Below, one piece after another: positions 1 to 7,476 of a DNA stretch of 19,405 nucleotides. The notes under the pieces were generated by a model, which saw only the letters and a program-made list of their open reading frames with translations, was not told the DNA's origin and ran no database searches. The position numbers were made by a program, and so were the translations under genes. Within the stretch, counting starts at the first letter, position 1. Every line of letters begins with the position of its first letter. Origin of the DNA: JAAYLC01 sp035654795 (GTDB taxonomy: Bacteria > Bacteroidota > Bacteroidia > Flavobacteriales > Flavobacteriaceae); the NCBI GenBank assembly GCA_035654795.1, contig DASRWC010000093.1, positions 1 through 19,405 on the forward strand, given 5' to 3'.

Positions 1-140
1 GAGAATTCGACAGTTCCTTCTACAAAAATAAATGCGTTGCCGTCATAGCTTCTTCTGAAGGTATCGACACTCTCAAGAGTGGTGGCTTGCGCAAAAAATC
101 CTGATAACAGAATTGCGAAAAGAAGTGCGATGTTTTTCAT
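1..140 (-). CDS. Small secreted protein, N-terminal part (runs off left edge)
   Basis: An ATG at 140 on the minus strand opens a frame that stays open to the window edge, giving 46 residues. It begins with a typical Sec signal peptide: Lys at position 3, a hydrophobic stretch of Leu, Phe and Ile, and a probable cleavage site after AQA near residue 19. The mature part begins TTLESVDTFRRSYDGN and continues FIFVEGTVEFS. I recall, without being able to check, similar flavobacterial proteins with a 'VEG-VEF' opening followed by Tyr/Gly/Arg-rich repeats; no function is known to me. A long leader region (141-390) precedes it. The product is predicted to be exported to the periplasm or outer surface. 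Confidence 0.72.
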   Translation of the reverse strand, partial: MKNIALLFAILLSGFFAQATTLESVDTFRRSYDGNAFIFVEGTVEF

Positions 141-258
141 AATAGTAAAGATTAGAAGTTCATAAACTGTCCGAATGGCATTCCCAATCGAATCGTGATA
201 AAAAAGAAACAAGCAGCGTGCCACAATTTATTGTTGCTGTTATTTTTATTTCAATTTT

Positions 259-279
259 GGAAGTTATCATCAAACTTCC
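259..279. repeat. Inverted repeat, 7-bp arms, 7-bp spacer
   Basis: GGAAGTT and AACTTCC are perfect reverse complements separated by 7 bp. The element lies about 120 bp upstream of the gene that starts at 140 on the minus strand. No U-tract follows on either strand, so it is more like a protein-binding dyad than a terminator. A 7-bp arm could also arise by chance in AT-rich DNA. Confidence 0.3.
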
Positions 280-390
280 GGACTGTAAATAATGAGTTTA
301 AATACTTAAAGCCAACGAATTATGAAAAATAAGATGTTCAGCAATTATTTGAACCAAGGCTTAGCGAGCTCTTGTTTCTTTGGAAATGGA

Positions 391-426
391 AATAAAAAAA
401 TCCGTAACCTGTTACGATCACGGATT
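391..426 (-). terminator. Rho-independent terminator of the endonuclease transcript
   Basis: On the minus strand, AATCCGT and ACGGATT form a perfect 7-bp stem (426-420 with 405-399), with a further GTAAC/GTTAC pairing inside the loop. The stem is followed directly by a run of T residues (398-391). It lies about 22 bp after the stop codon of the secreted endonuclease gene, so it probably ends the methyltransferase-endonuclease transcript. Confidence 0.8.
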
Positions 427-448
427 AGTATGAATAAACCGATATTTT

Positions 449-1492
449 TTACTGGATGCGTATCTTTTTTGTAACAACGCTTCCATTGGAAGACAACTGA
501 AGCAAATAAACACCTTCACTAAGTGCTGAAACATCTATTTGTTTTTGTCCGTAGTCAAACTTTCTGGTTTGTATCAATCTTCCGGAGGTATCATAGATAC
601 TATAGGAATCAATAACATCGCTACTTGCAGTACCTACCCATACCACATCTCTGGCAGGATTGGGATATACAACTACTTCAGAAGCAAAGAAATCTTCAGT
701 ATTGACCATTCCCCAACGATCTTCCGCTACGGGACCTCCCCAAATTATAGTAGCTAAATAGGGATTGTCTATGAAGGGATTTCGGTTTCCGTATATCACT
801 TCCAATATAGGATTACGAGCATCTTCAAAATCATTAACAGGATCTTCTACATTCCATTGTAAATATATTTTCAACATATCATTTCCGGGTTGGAGTTCTC
901 CTGATCCGTTTAAAGAAGGAAGGCACTGATTACCATAGCGAGTGTACATATACATCATCATTCTGGCTACGTCTCCTTTCCATTCATCTCCCGGATAAAA
1001 AAGACTTGAGGAGAGCACACGTGCATTTCCTGATCCATTTGCCATCTTTCTATTTCCGCGATCATTGTTCATCCGTTGGTCTGAAGGGCGGAGGTTATGA
1101 GGGTCAGCTACAATTCCGGTTGCACGACTTGTGGCACCACCCATAGATGGATTGGCGTTTGAGCGGGCAAAAACATGTTCTCTGTTATATTGACAATTCC
1201 CACCACCAAACCTGCTTTTATTTCGAGTTCGGTCTGTGGTACAATTTCCGTCTGAATCGTTGTATCCGTAGATTAACAGCACATTATTATGATTATCCGG
1301 ATCTTCATCTACAATCTTCATCATGTCTTTGACATCGTCATAGGTAAAGCCTGCTCCGGCATCATCAATTTTTTGTTGTAAAGCAAGATATAAATCCCGA
1401 CCTCTTAAGGTAAGGTCCACATCATCATAATAAGGTTGTTGAGCCCACAGAAAAGCCGGTAAACTTAAAAGCAATAGTATAATCCTTTTCAT
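449..1492 (-). CDS. Secreted endonuclease I family nuclease with T9SS sorting domain
   Basis: This 347-residue protein is a predicted extracellular non-specific nuclease of the endonuclease I (EndA) family, which cuts DNA and often RNA with a metal ion. Residues 1-17 form a Sec signal peptide ending AFLWAQ. The nuclease core spans about 22-255 and carries the family signature NREHVFARS (103-111, likely catalytic H106), then ADPHNLRPSD (129-138), the helix DVARMMMYMYTRYG, and the closing NRNPFIDNP segment. Residues about 270-347 are a type A T9SS C-terminal domain: VYPNPARD, then IYDTSGRLI, then LSEGVYLLQL. Secretion across the outer membrane by the type IX system is therefore inferred. The gene starts 12 bp after the methyltransferase stop and probably shares its transcript. 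Likely role: nucleic-acid scavenging or biofilm DNA turnover. Confidence 0.93.
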   Translation of the reverse strand: MKRIILLLLSLPAFLWAQQPYYDDVDLTLRGRDLYLALQQKIDDAGAGFTYDDVKDMMKIVDEDPDNHNNVLLIYGYNDSDGNCTTDRTRNKSRFGGGNCQYNREHVFARSNANPSMGGATSRATGIVADPHNLRPSDQRMNNDRGNRKMANGSGNARVLSSSLFYPGDEWKGDVARMMMYMYTRYGNQCLPSLNGSGELQPGNDMLKIYLQWNVEDPVNDFEDARNPILEVIYGNRNPFIDNPYLATIIWGGPVAEDRWGMVNTEDFFASEVVVYPNPARDVVWVGTASSDVIDSYSIYDTSGRLIQTRKFDYGQKQIDVSALSEGVYLLQLSSNGSVVTKKIRIQ

Positions 1493-1504
1493 AATCCTTT
1501 ATTT

Positions 1505-2725
1505 TTAATTGTTTGTTGATTTTCGTTTTAATTTAGCCATATAAAATCCGTCAAACCCGCTCTCTGAAGGGAGTAGTTTTTCTTCTTTTATAAGTTCAAA
1601 TTCCTTCCCCTCCTCGCGCTTTAAGAAATCCTGTATTTGCTTTTCATTCTCAGAAGGAAATATGGAACAAGTAGCATATACAAGTACTCCTCCGGGTTTA
1701 GTCATACGAGAATAGGAATTTAATATCTCTCGTTGAGTGTTTTTAATGTTTTCTATAAACTCGGGATTCATTTTCCACTTCGTGTCGGGATTTCTTTTCA
1801 GAACTCCTAAACCGGAGCACGGAGCATCAATCAAAACTTTGTCGGCAGAATCTTTAAGTTTTTTAATAACTTTAGTTGAATCTATTACACGGGTTTCAAT
1901 ATTGTGCACCTCATTTCTTCGTGCTCGTTTCTTCAGTTCCTTTAGTTTGCTTTCATAAATATCCATGGAGATGATCTGACCTTTATTTGCCATCATCGCT
2001 GCAATATGAAGGCTCTTGCCTCCGGCACCGGCACAGGCATCAACTACACGTTCTCCCGGTTGTGGATTTAAAAATTCCGCAACCTTTTGAGAGGAGGCAT
2101 CTTGTACCTCAAAGAGTCCGTCTTTAAAAGCTTCGGTTGTAAAAACATTAGATCTTTCTTTTAATCGTAAAGCAAAGGGGTATCCCGGAATACGTTCCGT
2201 TTCGATATCAATATCAAATAAAATATTTTGAAGATCTTCTACTGTTGTTTTTAATGTATTCACCCGTAGAATAACATCAGCTGTCGTATTGAGATTTTTT
2301 AATTCGCGATCCCAATTTTCACCTATTTCTTTCCGGCCCATTTCATCAAGCCAATCAGGAATAGATTCTCTAAATTTCGTTATTTTTGAAAGCGCGTCAA
2401 AACGTCCTTTAATTCTTCTTGTAGGAGTGCCTTCAAATTGTTTCCAATCCGGAAGTTTTATCCCACGTAAAGTAGCCCATACGGCAAACATTCTGTATAA
2501 ATCTTCTCTTGAAAATGGCTCATTAGCCTCGGCTATTTCTGCATAGAGACGTTTCCAACGAACAATATCATAGGTGGTTTCGGCGATAAAACTTCGGTCT
2601 CTTGCGCCCCAGCGTTTATCCCTTCGTAAAGTGTTTTGCAAAACTTTGTCTGCTTGTTTATCTTCATTGAAAATCTCATGAAGAGAATCTACAGTGGCAA
2701 AAACTAAGTTTCTGTGGAGTTTCAT
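1505..2725 (-). CDS. RsmB/RsmF-family rRNA (cytosine-C5) methyltransferase
   Basis: A 406-residue SAM-dependent RNA m5C methyltransferase of the NOL1/NOP2/Sun type. The SAM-binding motif I is VDACAGAGGK (228-237), motif IV is DAPCSGLG (300-307, with C303), and motif VI contains YATCS (350-354, with C353). In this family the motif VI Cys is the nucleophile attacking cytosine C6 and the motif IV Cys releases the product; both are present. The N-terminal part (about 1-145) is helical and charged, not clearly the NusB-like domain of E. coli RsmB. The protein is cytoplasmic and probably acts on 16S rRNA; which cytosine cannot be told. The ATG at 2725 lies just downstream of a TACCTTTG promoter box. 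It is the first gene of a probable two-gene unit with the secreted nuclease. Confidence 0.9.
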   Translation of the reverse strand: MKLHRNLVFATVDSLHEIFNEDKQADKVLQNTLRRDKRWGARDRSFIAETTYDIVRWKRLYAEIAEANEPFSREDLYRMFAVWATLRGIKLPDWKQFEGTPTRRIKGRFDALSKITKFRESIPDWLDEMGRKEIGENWDRELKNLNTTADVILRVNTLKTTVEDLQNILFDIDIETERIPGYPFALRLKERSNVFTTEAFKDGLFEVQDASSQKVAEFLNPQPGERVVDACAGAGGKSLHIAAMMANKGQIISMDIYESKLKELKKRARRNEVHNIETRVIDSTKVIKKLKDSADKVLIDAPCSGLGVLKRNPDTKWKMNPEFIENIKNTQREILNSYSRMTKPGGVLVYATCSIFPSENEKQIQDFLKREEGKEFELIKEEKLLPSESGFDGFYMAKLKRKSTNN

Positions 2726-2744
2726 TCGGTAATATTAAAGCGTA

Positions 2745-2752
2745 CAAAGGTA
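2745..2752 (-). promoter_or_regulatory. Bacteroidota -7 box (TACCTTTG) for the methyltransferase
   Basis: The minus strand reads TACCTTTG, an exact match to the TAnnTTTG -7 consensus, ending 19 bp before the ATG at 2725. The implied leader is only about a dozen bases. No clear TTG at -33 was found, so this rests on one box. Confidence 0.5.
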
Positions 2753-2841
2753 TCGTTTTTGAAAGATTCGGAAGCATCAGATTTTATTTTTATAAGACTC
2801 CCAAGAAATAAAATTAAAGAGCTCAATTATTTCTGAATTGC

Positions 2842-2849
2842 TATTTTTG
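2842..2849 (+). promoter_or_regulatory. Bacteroidota -7 box (TATTTTTG) for the propeller lipoprotein
   Basis: TATTTTTG matches TAnnTTTG exactly and ends 15 bp before the ATG at 2865. It lies inside the upstream in-frame extension that would use a TTG at 2838, which argues that the extension is not translated. No good -33 element was seen. Confidence 0.5.
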
Positions 2850-2864
2850 CGGAAACCTGACATT

Positions 2865-3926
2865 ATGTATTTCTTACGTTCCCTCTATCTATCGACGGCA
2901 ATTTTGTTGCTATTGCTGCTGTTTTCTTGCGATTTTGCAAGAGAATCCGATTTTAATTCAGTTGATATTACTCCTATATTTACCGATAGTCTCTCTATTC
3001 ACGCCCTCTCGCCCATGGATGAAAATAGGGTTTGGTTTGCCGCCAATAAGGGAAAAATGGGACTAATAGATGGCGATATTCCAAAACTCGCCATGATTAA
3101 ATATGAAGACAAGCTGCTACATTTTCGATCGCTAGCAGTTACAGATGAAGCTGTATTTGTGTTAAGTATTGCAAGTCCTGCGGTTTTATATAAAATAGGA
3201 TTTGACGGTAGCGAAGCTACTAATATTGAAAATGTATATACAGAAACCGGTGAACGCGTTTTCTATAATTCCATGAAATTCTGGAATAACCAAGATGGTA
3301 TTGCAATGGGAGATCCTATTGATAATTGCATGACCATTATTATTACTCGCGACGGCGGAAATTCTTGGCATAAGATAGCGTGTGACAATCTTCCGGCTGC
3401 CGAAAGAGGTGAGGTAGCCTTTGCCGCCAGCAATTCCAATATTGCTATTATGGGAAACAACGTGTGGATTGCTACAGGGGGAAGCAAAGCTAGAGTTTTG
3501 CATTCTCCCGATAAAGGAAGCACCTGGGAGATTTATGACACACCTATTGCGAGTGGAGAGGTAATGACCGGGATCCATTCCATCGCCTTTTGGGATGAAA
3601 AGAATGGCATTATCGCCGGGGGATCTTCAAAAAATAGAGAACAAAAGGATGCCAATTTCGCTATTACCAACGATGGAGGAAAGACTTGGGAATTGGTAGC
3701 AGCCGGTACAGGTCCGGAATATTGTTCCTCTATCAAATATGTTCCAAATGGCAACGGAGAAAAACTGGTGGCTATGGGACCCACAGGTATTTCTTATACT
3801 TCCGACCGAGGAAAAAACTGGAAGAAAATTTCTGATGAAGGTTTTTTTGTTCTAGAATTTGCCAATGATACTGTTGCCTTCGCCTCAGGTAAAAATCGGA
3901 TAGCCAGACTTATTTTCCGAAAATAA
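2865..3926 (+). CDS. Lipoprotein with Asp-box (BNR/YCF48-like) beta-propeller repeats
   Basis: The protein has 353 residues when started at the ATG at 2865; an in-frame TTG at 2838 would add nine residues but overlaps the promoter box and spoils the signal peptide. Residues 1-22 form a lipoprotein signal with lipobox LLFSC (C22). Four Asp-box motifs of the form (S/T)xDxGxxW are visible: 161-168 (TRDGGNSW), 214-221 (SPDKGSTW), 268-275 (TNDGGKTW) and 312-319 (TSDRGKNW), spaced 44-54 residues apart as expected for blades of a sialidase-like or YCF48-like propeller. Similar proteins are often labelled 'oxidoreductase' in flavobacterial genomes, but I see no redox motif or nucleotide-binding site. 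It is likely anchored in the envelope as a binding or scaffold protein; function unknown. Confidence 0.88.
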   Translation: MYFLRSLYLSTAILLLLLLFSCDFARESDFNSVDITPIFTDSLSIHALSPMDENRVWFAANKGKMGLIDGDIPKLAMIKYEDKLLHFRSLAVTDEAVFVLSIASPAVLYKIGFDGSEATNIENVYTETGERVFYNSMKFWNNQDGIAMGDPIDNCMTIIITRDGGNSWHKIACDNLPAAERGEVAFAASNSNIAIMGNNVWIATGGSKARVLHSPDKGSTWEIYDTPIASGEVMTGIHSIAFWDEKNGIIAGGSSKNREQKDANFAITNDGGKTWELVAAGTGPEYCSSIKYVPNGNGEKLVAMGPTGISYTSDRGKNWKKISDEGFFVLEFANDTVAFASGKNRIARLIFRK

Positions 3927-3962
3927 AACCGGATAAGAAGCACTTTCTGAAAGAGAACATCT

Positions 3963-3970
3963 TATTTTTG
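3963..3970 (+). promoter_or_regulatory. Bacteroidota -7 box (TATTTTTG) for the ABC exporter unit
   Basis: TATTTTTG matches TAnnTTTG and ends 32 bp before the ATG at 4003. It lies in the 76-bp gap after the lipoprotein gene and could start a transcript covering the exporter, the regulator and the M28 peptidase. The -33 region is not convincing. Confidence 0.42.
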
Positions 3971-4002
3971 ACGCTTAATATTGAAAATCTAATTGCTATA
4001 GC

Positions 4003-4929
4003 ATGAGTAAACTGTTGGAAGTCAATAATGTTTCTAAATTCTATGGTGACTATAAAGCGCTAAATAATGTTTCCCTTTCAATAGACAAGGGGAGTATTTT
4101 TGGTCTTTTGGGTCCAAATGGAGCCGGAAAAACAACACTGATTCGAATTATCAATCAAATTACGATGCCTGACTCAGGCTCCATCATCTTAGACGGGGAG
4201 CCGCTCAAGCCCAATCATATCAAAGACATCGGGTATCTTCCGGAAGAACGTGGCTTGTATAAAACTATGAAAGTGGGAGAGCAGGCACTGTATCTCGCAC
4301 AGCTTAAAGGACTTTCAAAAAGTGAGGCCAAAGAACGATTAAAATACTGGTTTGAACGTTTGCATATAGGCGATTGGTGGGACAAACGGATTCAAGAACT
4401 TTCAAAAGGTATGGCACAAAAAATCCAGTTTGTGGTGACAGTACTTCACAAGCCAAAACTTCTGATTTTTGACGAACCTTTCAGTGGATTTGATCCTATT
4501 AATGCCAATTTGATTAAAGACGAGATTCTTAATCTACGAGATGAGGGGGCTACTATCATTTTCTCCACACACAGGATGGAATCTGTTGAAGAAATGTGTG
4601 ATCATATTGCCTTAATTCATAAATCCAATAAGATCTTGGATGGAAAACTGGTAGATATCAAACGCGAACATAAGAGTAATACCTATGAGATCGGACTGAT
4701 AACTGCTGATCATGCCTTGGCTTCGGCTAAATTAAAGGAAAAATATCTGATACATCCGGCAGCATTTAAAAGTATCAATAATGAACTTCAATACCGGGTG
4801 CAAATCCAAGATGGAAGTACGCCCAATGCACTGATCGAACACCTTACCGCAATGGGAGAATTAACACATTTTGTGGAGGTTATCCCTTCTGCCAATGATA
4901 TTTTTATTCAGAACATTCAAAAAAGTTAA
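4003..4929 (+). CDS. ABC exporter ATP-binding protein, NatA-like
   Basis: A 308-residue ABC ATPase. Walker A is GPNGAGKTT (37-45), the signature loop is LSKGM (133-137), Walker B is LLIFDE (153-158, catalytic E158), the D-loop follows at SGFDP, and the switch His is H190 in STHRME. Where many ABC proteins have the Q-loop, this one reads GYLPEERGLY, which is normal for the NatA/YhaQ branch of ABC-2 exporters. Residues about 215-308 form a C-terminal extension like the DUF4162 region of this branch. It drives the permease encoded 3 bp downstream. NatAB of Bacillus exports Na+, but related pairs handle other substrates, so the cargo here is unknown. It probably acts at the cytoplasmic face of the inner membrane. 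Confidence 0.92.
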   Translation: MSKLLEVNNVSKFYGDYKALNNVSLSIDKGSIFGLLGPNGAGKTTLIRIINQITMPDSGSIILDGEPLKPNHIKDIGYLPEERGLYKTMKVGEQALYLAQLKGLSKSEAKERLKYWFERLHIGDWWDKRIQELSKGMAQKIQFVVTVLHKPKLLIFDEPFSGFDPINANLIKDEILNLRDEGATIIFSTHRMESVEEMCDHIALIHKSNKILDGKLVDIKREHKSNTYEIGLITADHALASAKLKEKYLIHPAAFKSINNELQYRVQIQDGSTPNALIEHLTAMGELTHFVEVIPSANDIFIQNIQKS

Positions 4930-4932
4930 GCC

Positions 4933-6240
4933 ATGAATCATTTGTCACTTATTATTGTAAGAGAATATTTAACGAAAGTGAGAAACAAGTCATTCATTGT
5001 GATGACTTTTTTGAGTCCGATCATCTTTGTCGGAATTTTTGCCTTAGTCGGATACTTATCAAGCGTGAATAACGATACGGTTCGCACCATTAATGTTTTG
5101 GATGAAAGCGGATTGTTTTTGGAAGATTTTTCAGGTTCTTCACATATAAAATACAAGTTGCTTTTTGATACAGATCTTGATGCCGCAAAAGAATTGACCG
5201 AGAAAGAAGATGTTTATGGATTACTTTATATTCCTAAAACCGAAGATCTGGATGCGCTTTCCAAACGAATTACTTTTTACTCTCCCGATACGCCCTCCAT
5301 GTCCACCATGTCCGGTGTGGGTGATATGCTCGAAGCTAAAATCAACGCCTTGAAATTAAAAGAGGCCGGAATGGATTCAGAAACGATTAAAAAACTCCGG
5401 GTGCGAGTGGATATAAACCAGCAGACATTTAAAGGGCAGGAAACGTCAAAAATTGGAGCCGGACTCAAGTTAGCTTTTGGCGGAGCAGCCGGATACTTGT
5501 TATTCATGTTCATAATCATTTATGGAAATATGATTATGCGAAGCGTAATAGAAGAGAAAACCAGCCGGGTGATTGAGGTTATTATTTCTTCTGTAAAACC
5601 CCGCGTGTTGTTATTAGGAAAAATATTGGGGACCACATTGGCGGGAATAACGCAGTTCCTGATATGGGTAGTATTGATCTTAATATTGATGACTGTTGTT
5701 TCCTCCTTTTTTGGAGTGGATACTTCTTCCATGACGGCAACGCAACAAGCTCTTGAAGCAAGTGCCGATGGGAGCGCACAGGATTTCTATGCCACGATTA
5801 TGATGGAAGTAATGAACATGCCATTACTAAATCTAACCATCATGTTTATTCTGTTTTTTATTGGCGGATATTTGCTTTATGCGTCACTCTATGCGGCAGT
5901 GGGAGCAGCAGTTGATAGCGAAACAGATACGCAGCAATTTATGATGCCGATTCTTATGCCTCTGATTTTAGCGGTGTATGTGGGGATGTTCACGGTGATT
6001 GAAAATCCGCACGGTTCGGTGTCGCAAATTTTCTCATACATTCCGTTGACTTCGCCGGTAGTTATGCTGATGCGTATTCCATTCGGAGTGCCCATCTGGC
6101 AGCAAATCGTATCAGTGGCAATGCTTTTTGCCACCTTTGCCCTTATAGTGTGGGTGGCTGCCAAAATATATCGTGTAGGAATTCTGATGTATGGAAAAAA
6201 ACCTACTTATAAAGAGCTTTTAAAGTGGTTGAAATATTAA
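4933..6240 (+). CDS. ABC-2 type permease, NatB-like
   Basis: This 435-residue membrane protein is the partner of the ATPase 3 bp upstream. It has the NatB layout: a short cytoplasmic start (IIVREYLTKVRNKS), a first membrane segment at about 22-43, a large extracytoplasmic domain (about 45-175), then a cluster of membrane segments at about 179-200, 228-260, 297-325, 335-355 and 390-413. The cytoplasmic loop EEKTSRVIEVIISS (207-220) is the hallmark of the family and couples to the ATPase. A second soluble loop lies at about 262-295, rich in Thr, Ala and Gln. It is predicted to form the inner-membrane pore of an exporter; the substrate cannot be inferred. The next gene, encoding a response regulator, follows after 28 bp. 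Confidence 0.9.
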   Translation: MNHLSLIIVREYLTKVRNKSFIVMTFLSPIIFVGIFALVGYLSSVNNDTVRTINVLDESGLFLEDFSGSSHIKYKLLFDTDLDAAKELTEKEDVYGLLYIPKTEDLDALSKRITFYSPDTPSMSTMSGVGDMLEAKINALKLKEAGMDSETIKKLRVRVDINQQTFKGQETSKIGAGLKLAFGGAAGYLLFMFIIIYGNMIMRSVIEEKTSRVIEVIISSVKPRVLLLGKILGTTLAGITQFLIWVVLILILMTVVSSFFGVDTSSMTATQQALEASADGSAQDFYATIMMEVMNMPLLNLTIMFILFFIGGYLLYASLYAAVGAAVDSETDTQQFMMPILMPLILAVYVGMFTVIENPHGSVSQIFSYIPLTSPVVMLMRIPFGVPIWQQIVSVAMLFATFALIVWVAAKIYRVGILMYGKKPTYKELLKWLKY

Positions 6241-6268
6241 CTTGAATCCTTTTTAAATTCATATTGCA

Positions 6269-7432
6269 ATGCCCAAAATACTGATTATAGAAGATGAAGC
6301 TGCCATTCGCCGCGTACTGGTGAAAATCTTGAGTGAAGAAAATAAAGATTATGAAGTTTTTGAAGCAGAAGATGGTTTGCAAGGAATGGAAATGATTCAA
6401 AACGAAGACTATGATCTGGTCTTGTGTGATATTAAAATGCCAAAAATGGATGGGGTTGAAGTTCTTGAAGCTACCAAGAAAATAAAACCTGAAATTCCGA
6501 TAGTTATGATCTCCGGCCATGGAGATCTTGATACGGCCGTTCATACCATGCGTTTGGGCGCCTTTGATTATATTTCCAAACCGCCCGATTTAAATCGGCT
6601 CCTAAACACCGTTCGGATTGCTCTGGATAATAAAGAGCTGGTGGCAGAAAACACCCGATTAAAGAAGAAAGTTTCCAAGAATTATGAAATGATCGGAACA
6701 TCAGAAGCCATTGAACGTATCAAAGCAATCATTGAAAAAGTAGCTCCAACAGAGGCCCGAGTGTTAATAACCGGACCAAACGGAACAGGAAAAGAACTAG
6801 TGGCTCATTGGCTTCATCAAAAGAGTGATAGAAGTAGTGGCCCCATGGTAGAAGTTAATTGTGCAGCTATCCCGAGTGAACTTATTGAAAGCGAATTATT
6901 CGGTCATGTAAAAGGAGCGTTTACCTCAGCAAATAAAGAACGAGAAGGGAAATTTGAAGCAGCTCATGGAGGAACGCTTTTTCTTGATGAAGTGGGAGAT
7001 ATGAGTTTGTCGGCGCAGGCGAAAGTTTTGCGAGCCTTAGAGGAAAATAAAGTGCAGCGGGTGGGAGGAAATAAAGATATTAAAGTGGATGTTCGTGTGG
7101 TTGCGGCAACCAATAAGGATTTAAAACTGGAAATTAAAGAAGGTCGTTTTCGGGAGGATCTATATCACCGTCTCGCTGTAATTCTTGTAGAAGTACCGGC
7201 GTTGAAAGATCGGAAAGAAGACATTCCTTTACTTATTGATTATTTCAATGAGAAAATTGCAGAGGAGCAAGGCAATGCCGTTAAAAATTTCAGCAATGGA
7301 GCAGTGTCACTTTTGCAACAGCAGGAGTGGACCGGCAACATTAGAGAACTTCGAAATGTTGTAGAAAGGCTTATAATCCTAGGCGGAGAGGAAATCAGCG
7401 AAGAAGACGTTAGAACATTTGCTGTGAGGTAA
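6269..7432 (+). CDS. NtrC-type response regulator (REC + AAA+), no HTH domain
   Basis: A 387-residue protein with an N-terminal receiver domain (about 1-120: acidic pair E8/D9, phospho-acceptor D54, S82 and K104) and a sigma-54-type AAA+ domain (about 140-370). Visible AAA+ motifs are Walker A GPNGTGKE (169-176), the loop GAFTSA (216-221; the usual sequence is GAFTGA), Walker B TLFLDE (236-241), sensor N282, and GNIRELRN (356-363). The protein stops about 25 residues after this motif, so the Fis-like helix-turn-helix normally present in NtrC proteins of 450-470 residues is missing. The 44 bp before the next gene hold no remnant of it. No histidine kinase lies in the window. It may act without specific DNA binding or through a partner protein. 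Start ATG at 6269; probably co-transcribed with the ABC genes. Confidence 0.93.
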   Translation: MPKILIIEDEAAIRRVLVKILSEENKDYEVFEAEDGLQGMEMIQNEDYDLVLCDIKMPKMDGVEVLEATKKIKPEIPIVMISGHGDLDTAVHTMRLGAFDYISKPPDLNRLLNTVRIALDNKELVAENTRLKKKVSKNYEMIGTSEAIERIKAIIEKVAPTEARVLITGPNGTGKELVAHWLHQKSDRSSGPMVEVNCAAIPSELIESELFGHVKGAFTSANKEREGKFEAAHGGTLFLDEVGDMSLSAQAKVLRALEENKVQRVGGNKDIKVDVRVVAATNKDLKLEIKEGRFREDLYHRLAVILVEVPALKDRKEDIPLLIDYFNEKIAEEQGNAVKNFSNGAVSLLQQQEWTGNIRELRNVVERLIILGGEEISEEDVRTFAVR

Positions 7433-7476
7433 AGGAAAACAGAAAATTAAACAGCTATAGAATTAAAATCAAAGAG

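Larger units (their letters stand above)
141..448. other. 308-bp intergenic region
   Basis: No credible gene is visible here. The stretch serves as the upstream region of the secreted protein starting at 140 and as the downstream region of the endonuclease gene ending at 449. It contains a 7-bp inverted repeat (259-279) and a strong minus-strand terminator (391-426). I did not find a good TAnnTTTG box for the gene at 140. Confidence 0.6.

Noticed and set aside
322..476. Small plus-strand frame starting ATG at 322
   Set aside because: It runs through the terminator hairpin and into the antisense of the endonuclease gene, has no signal or motif, and no promoter box.
3910..3926. TTATTTT-CCG-AAAATAA inverted repeat at the lipoprotein stop
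   Set aside because: All A-T arms with a 3-base loop in AT-rich coding sequence; likely chance.
4933..6240. Permease as half of a named sodium exporter
   Set aside because: Family resemblance to NatB does not fix the substrate; no Na+-specific feature is visible, so no gene name was given.
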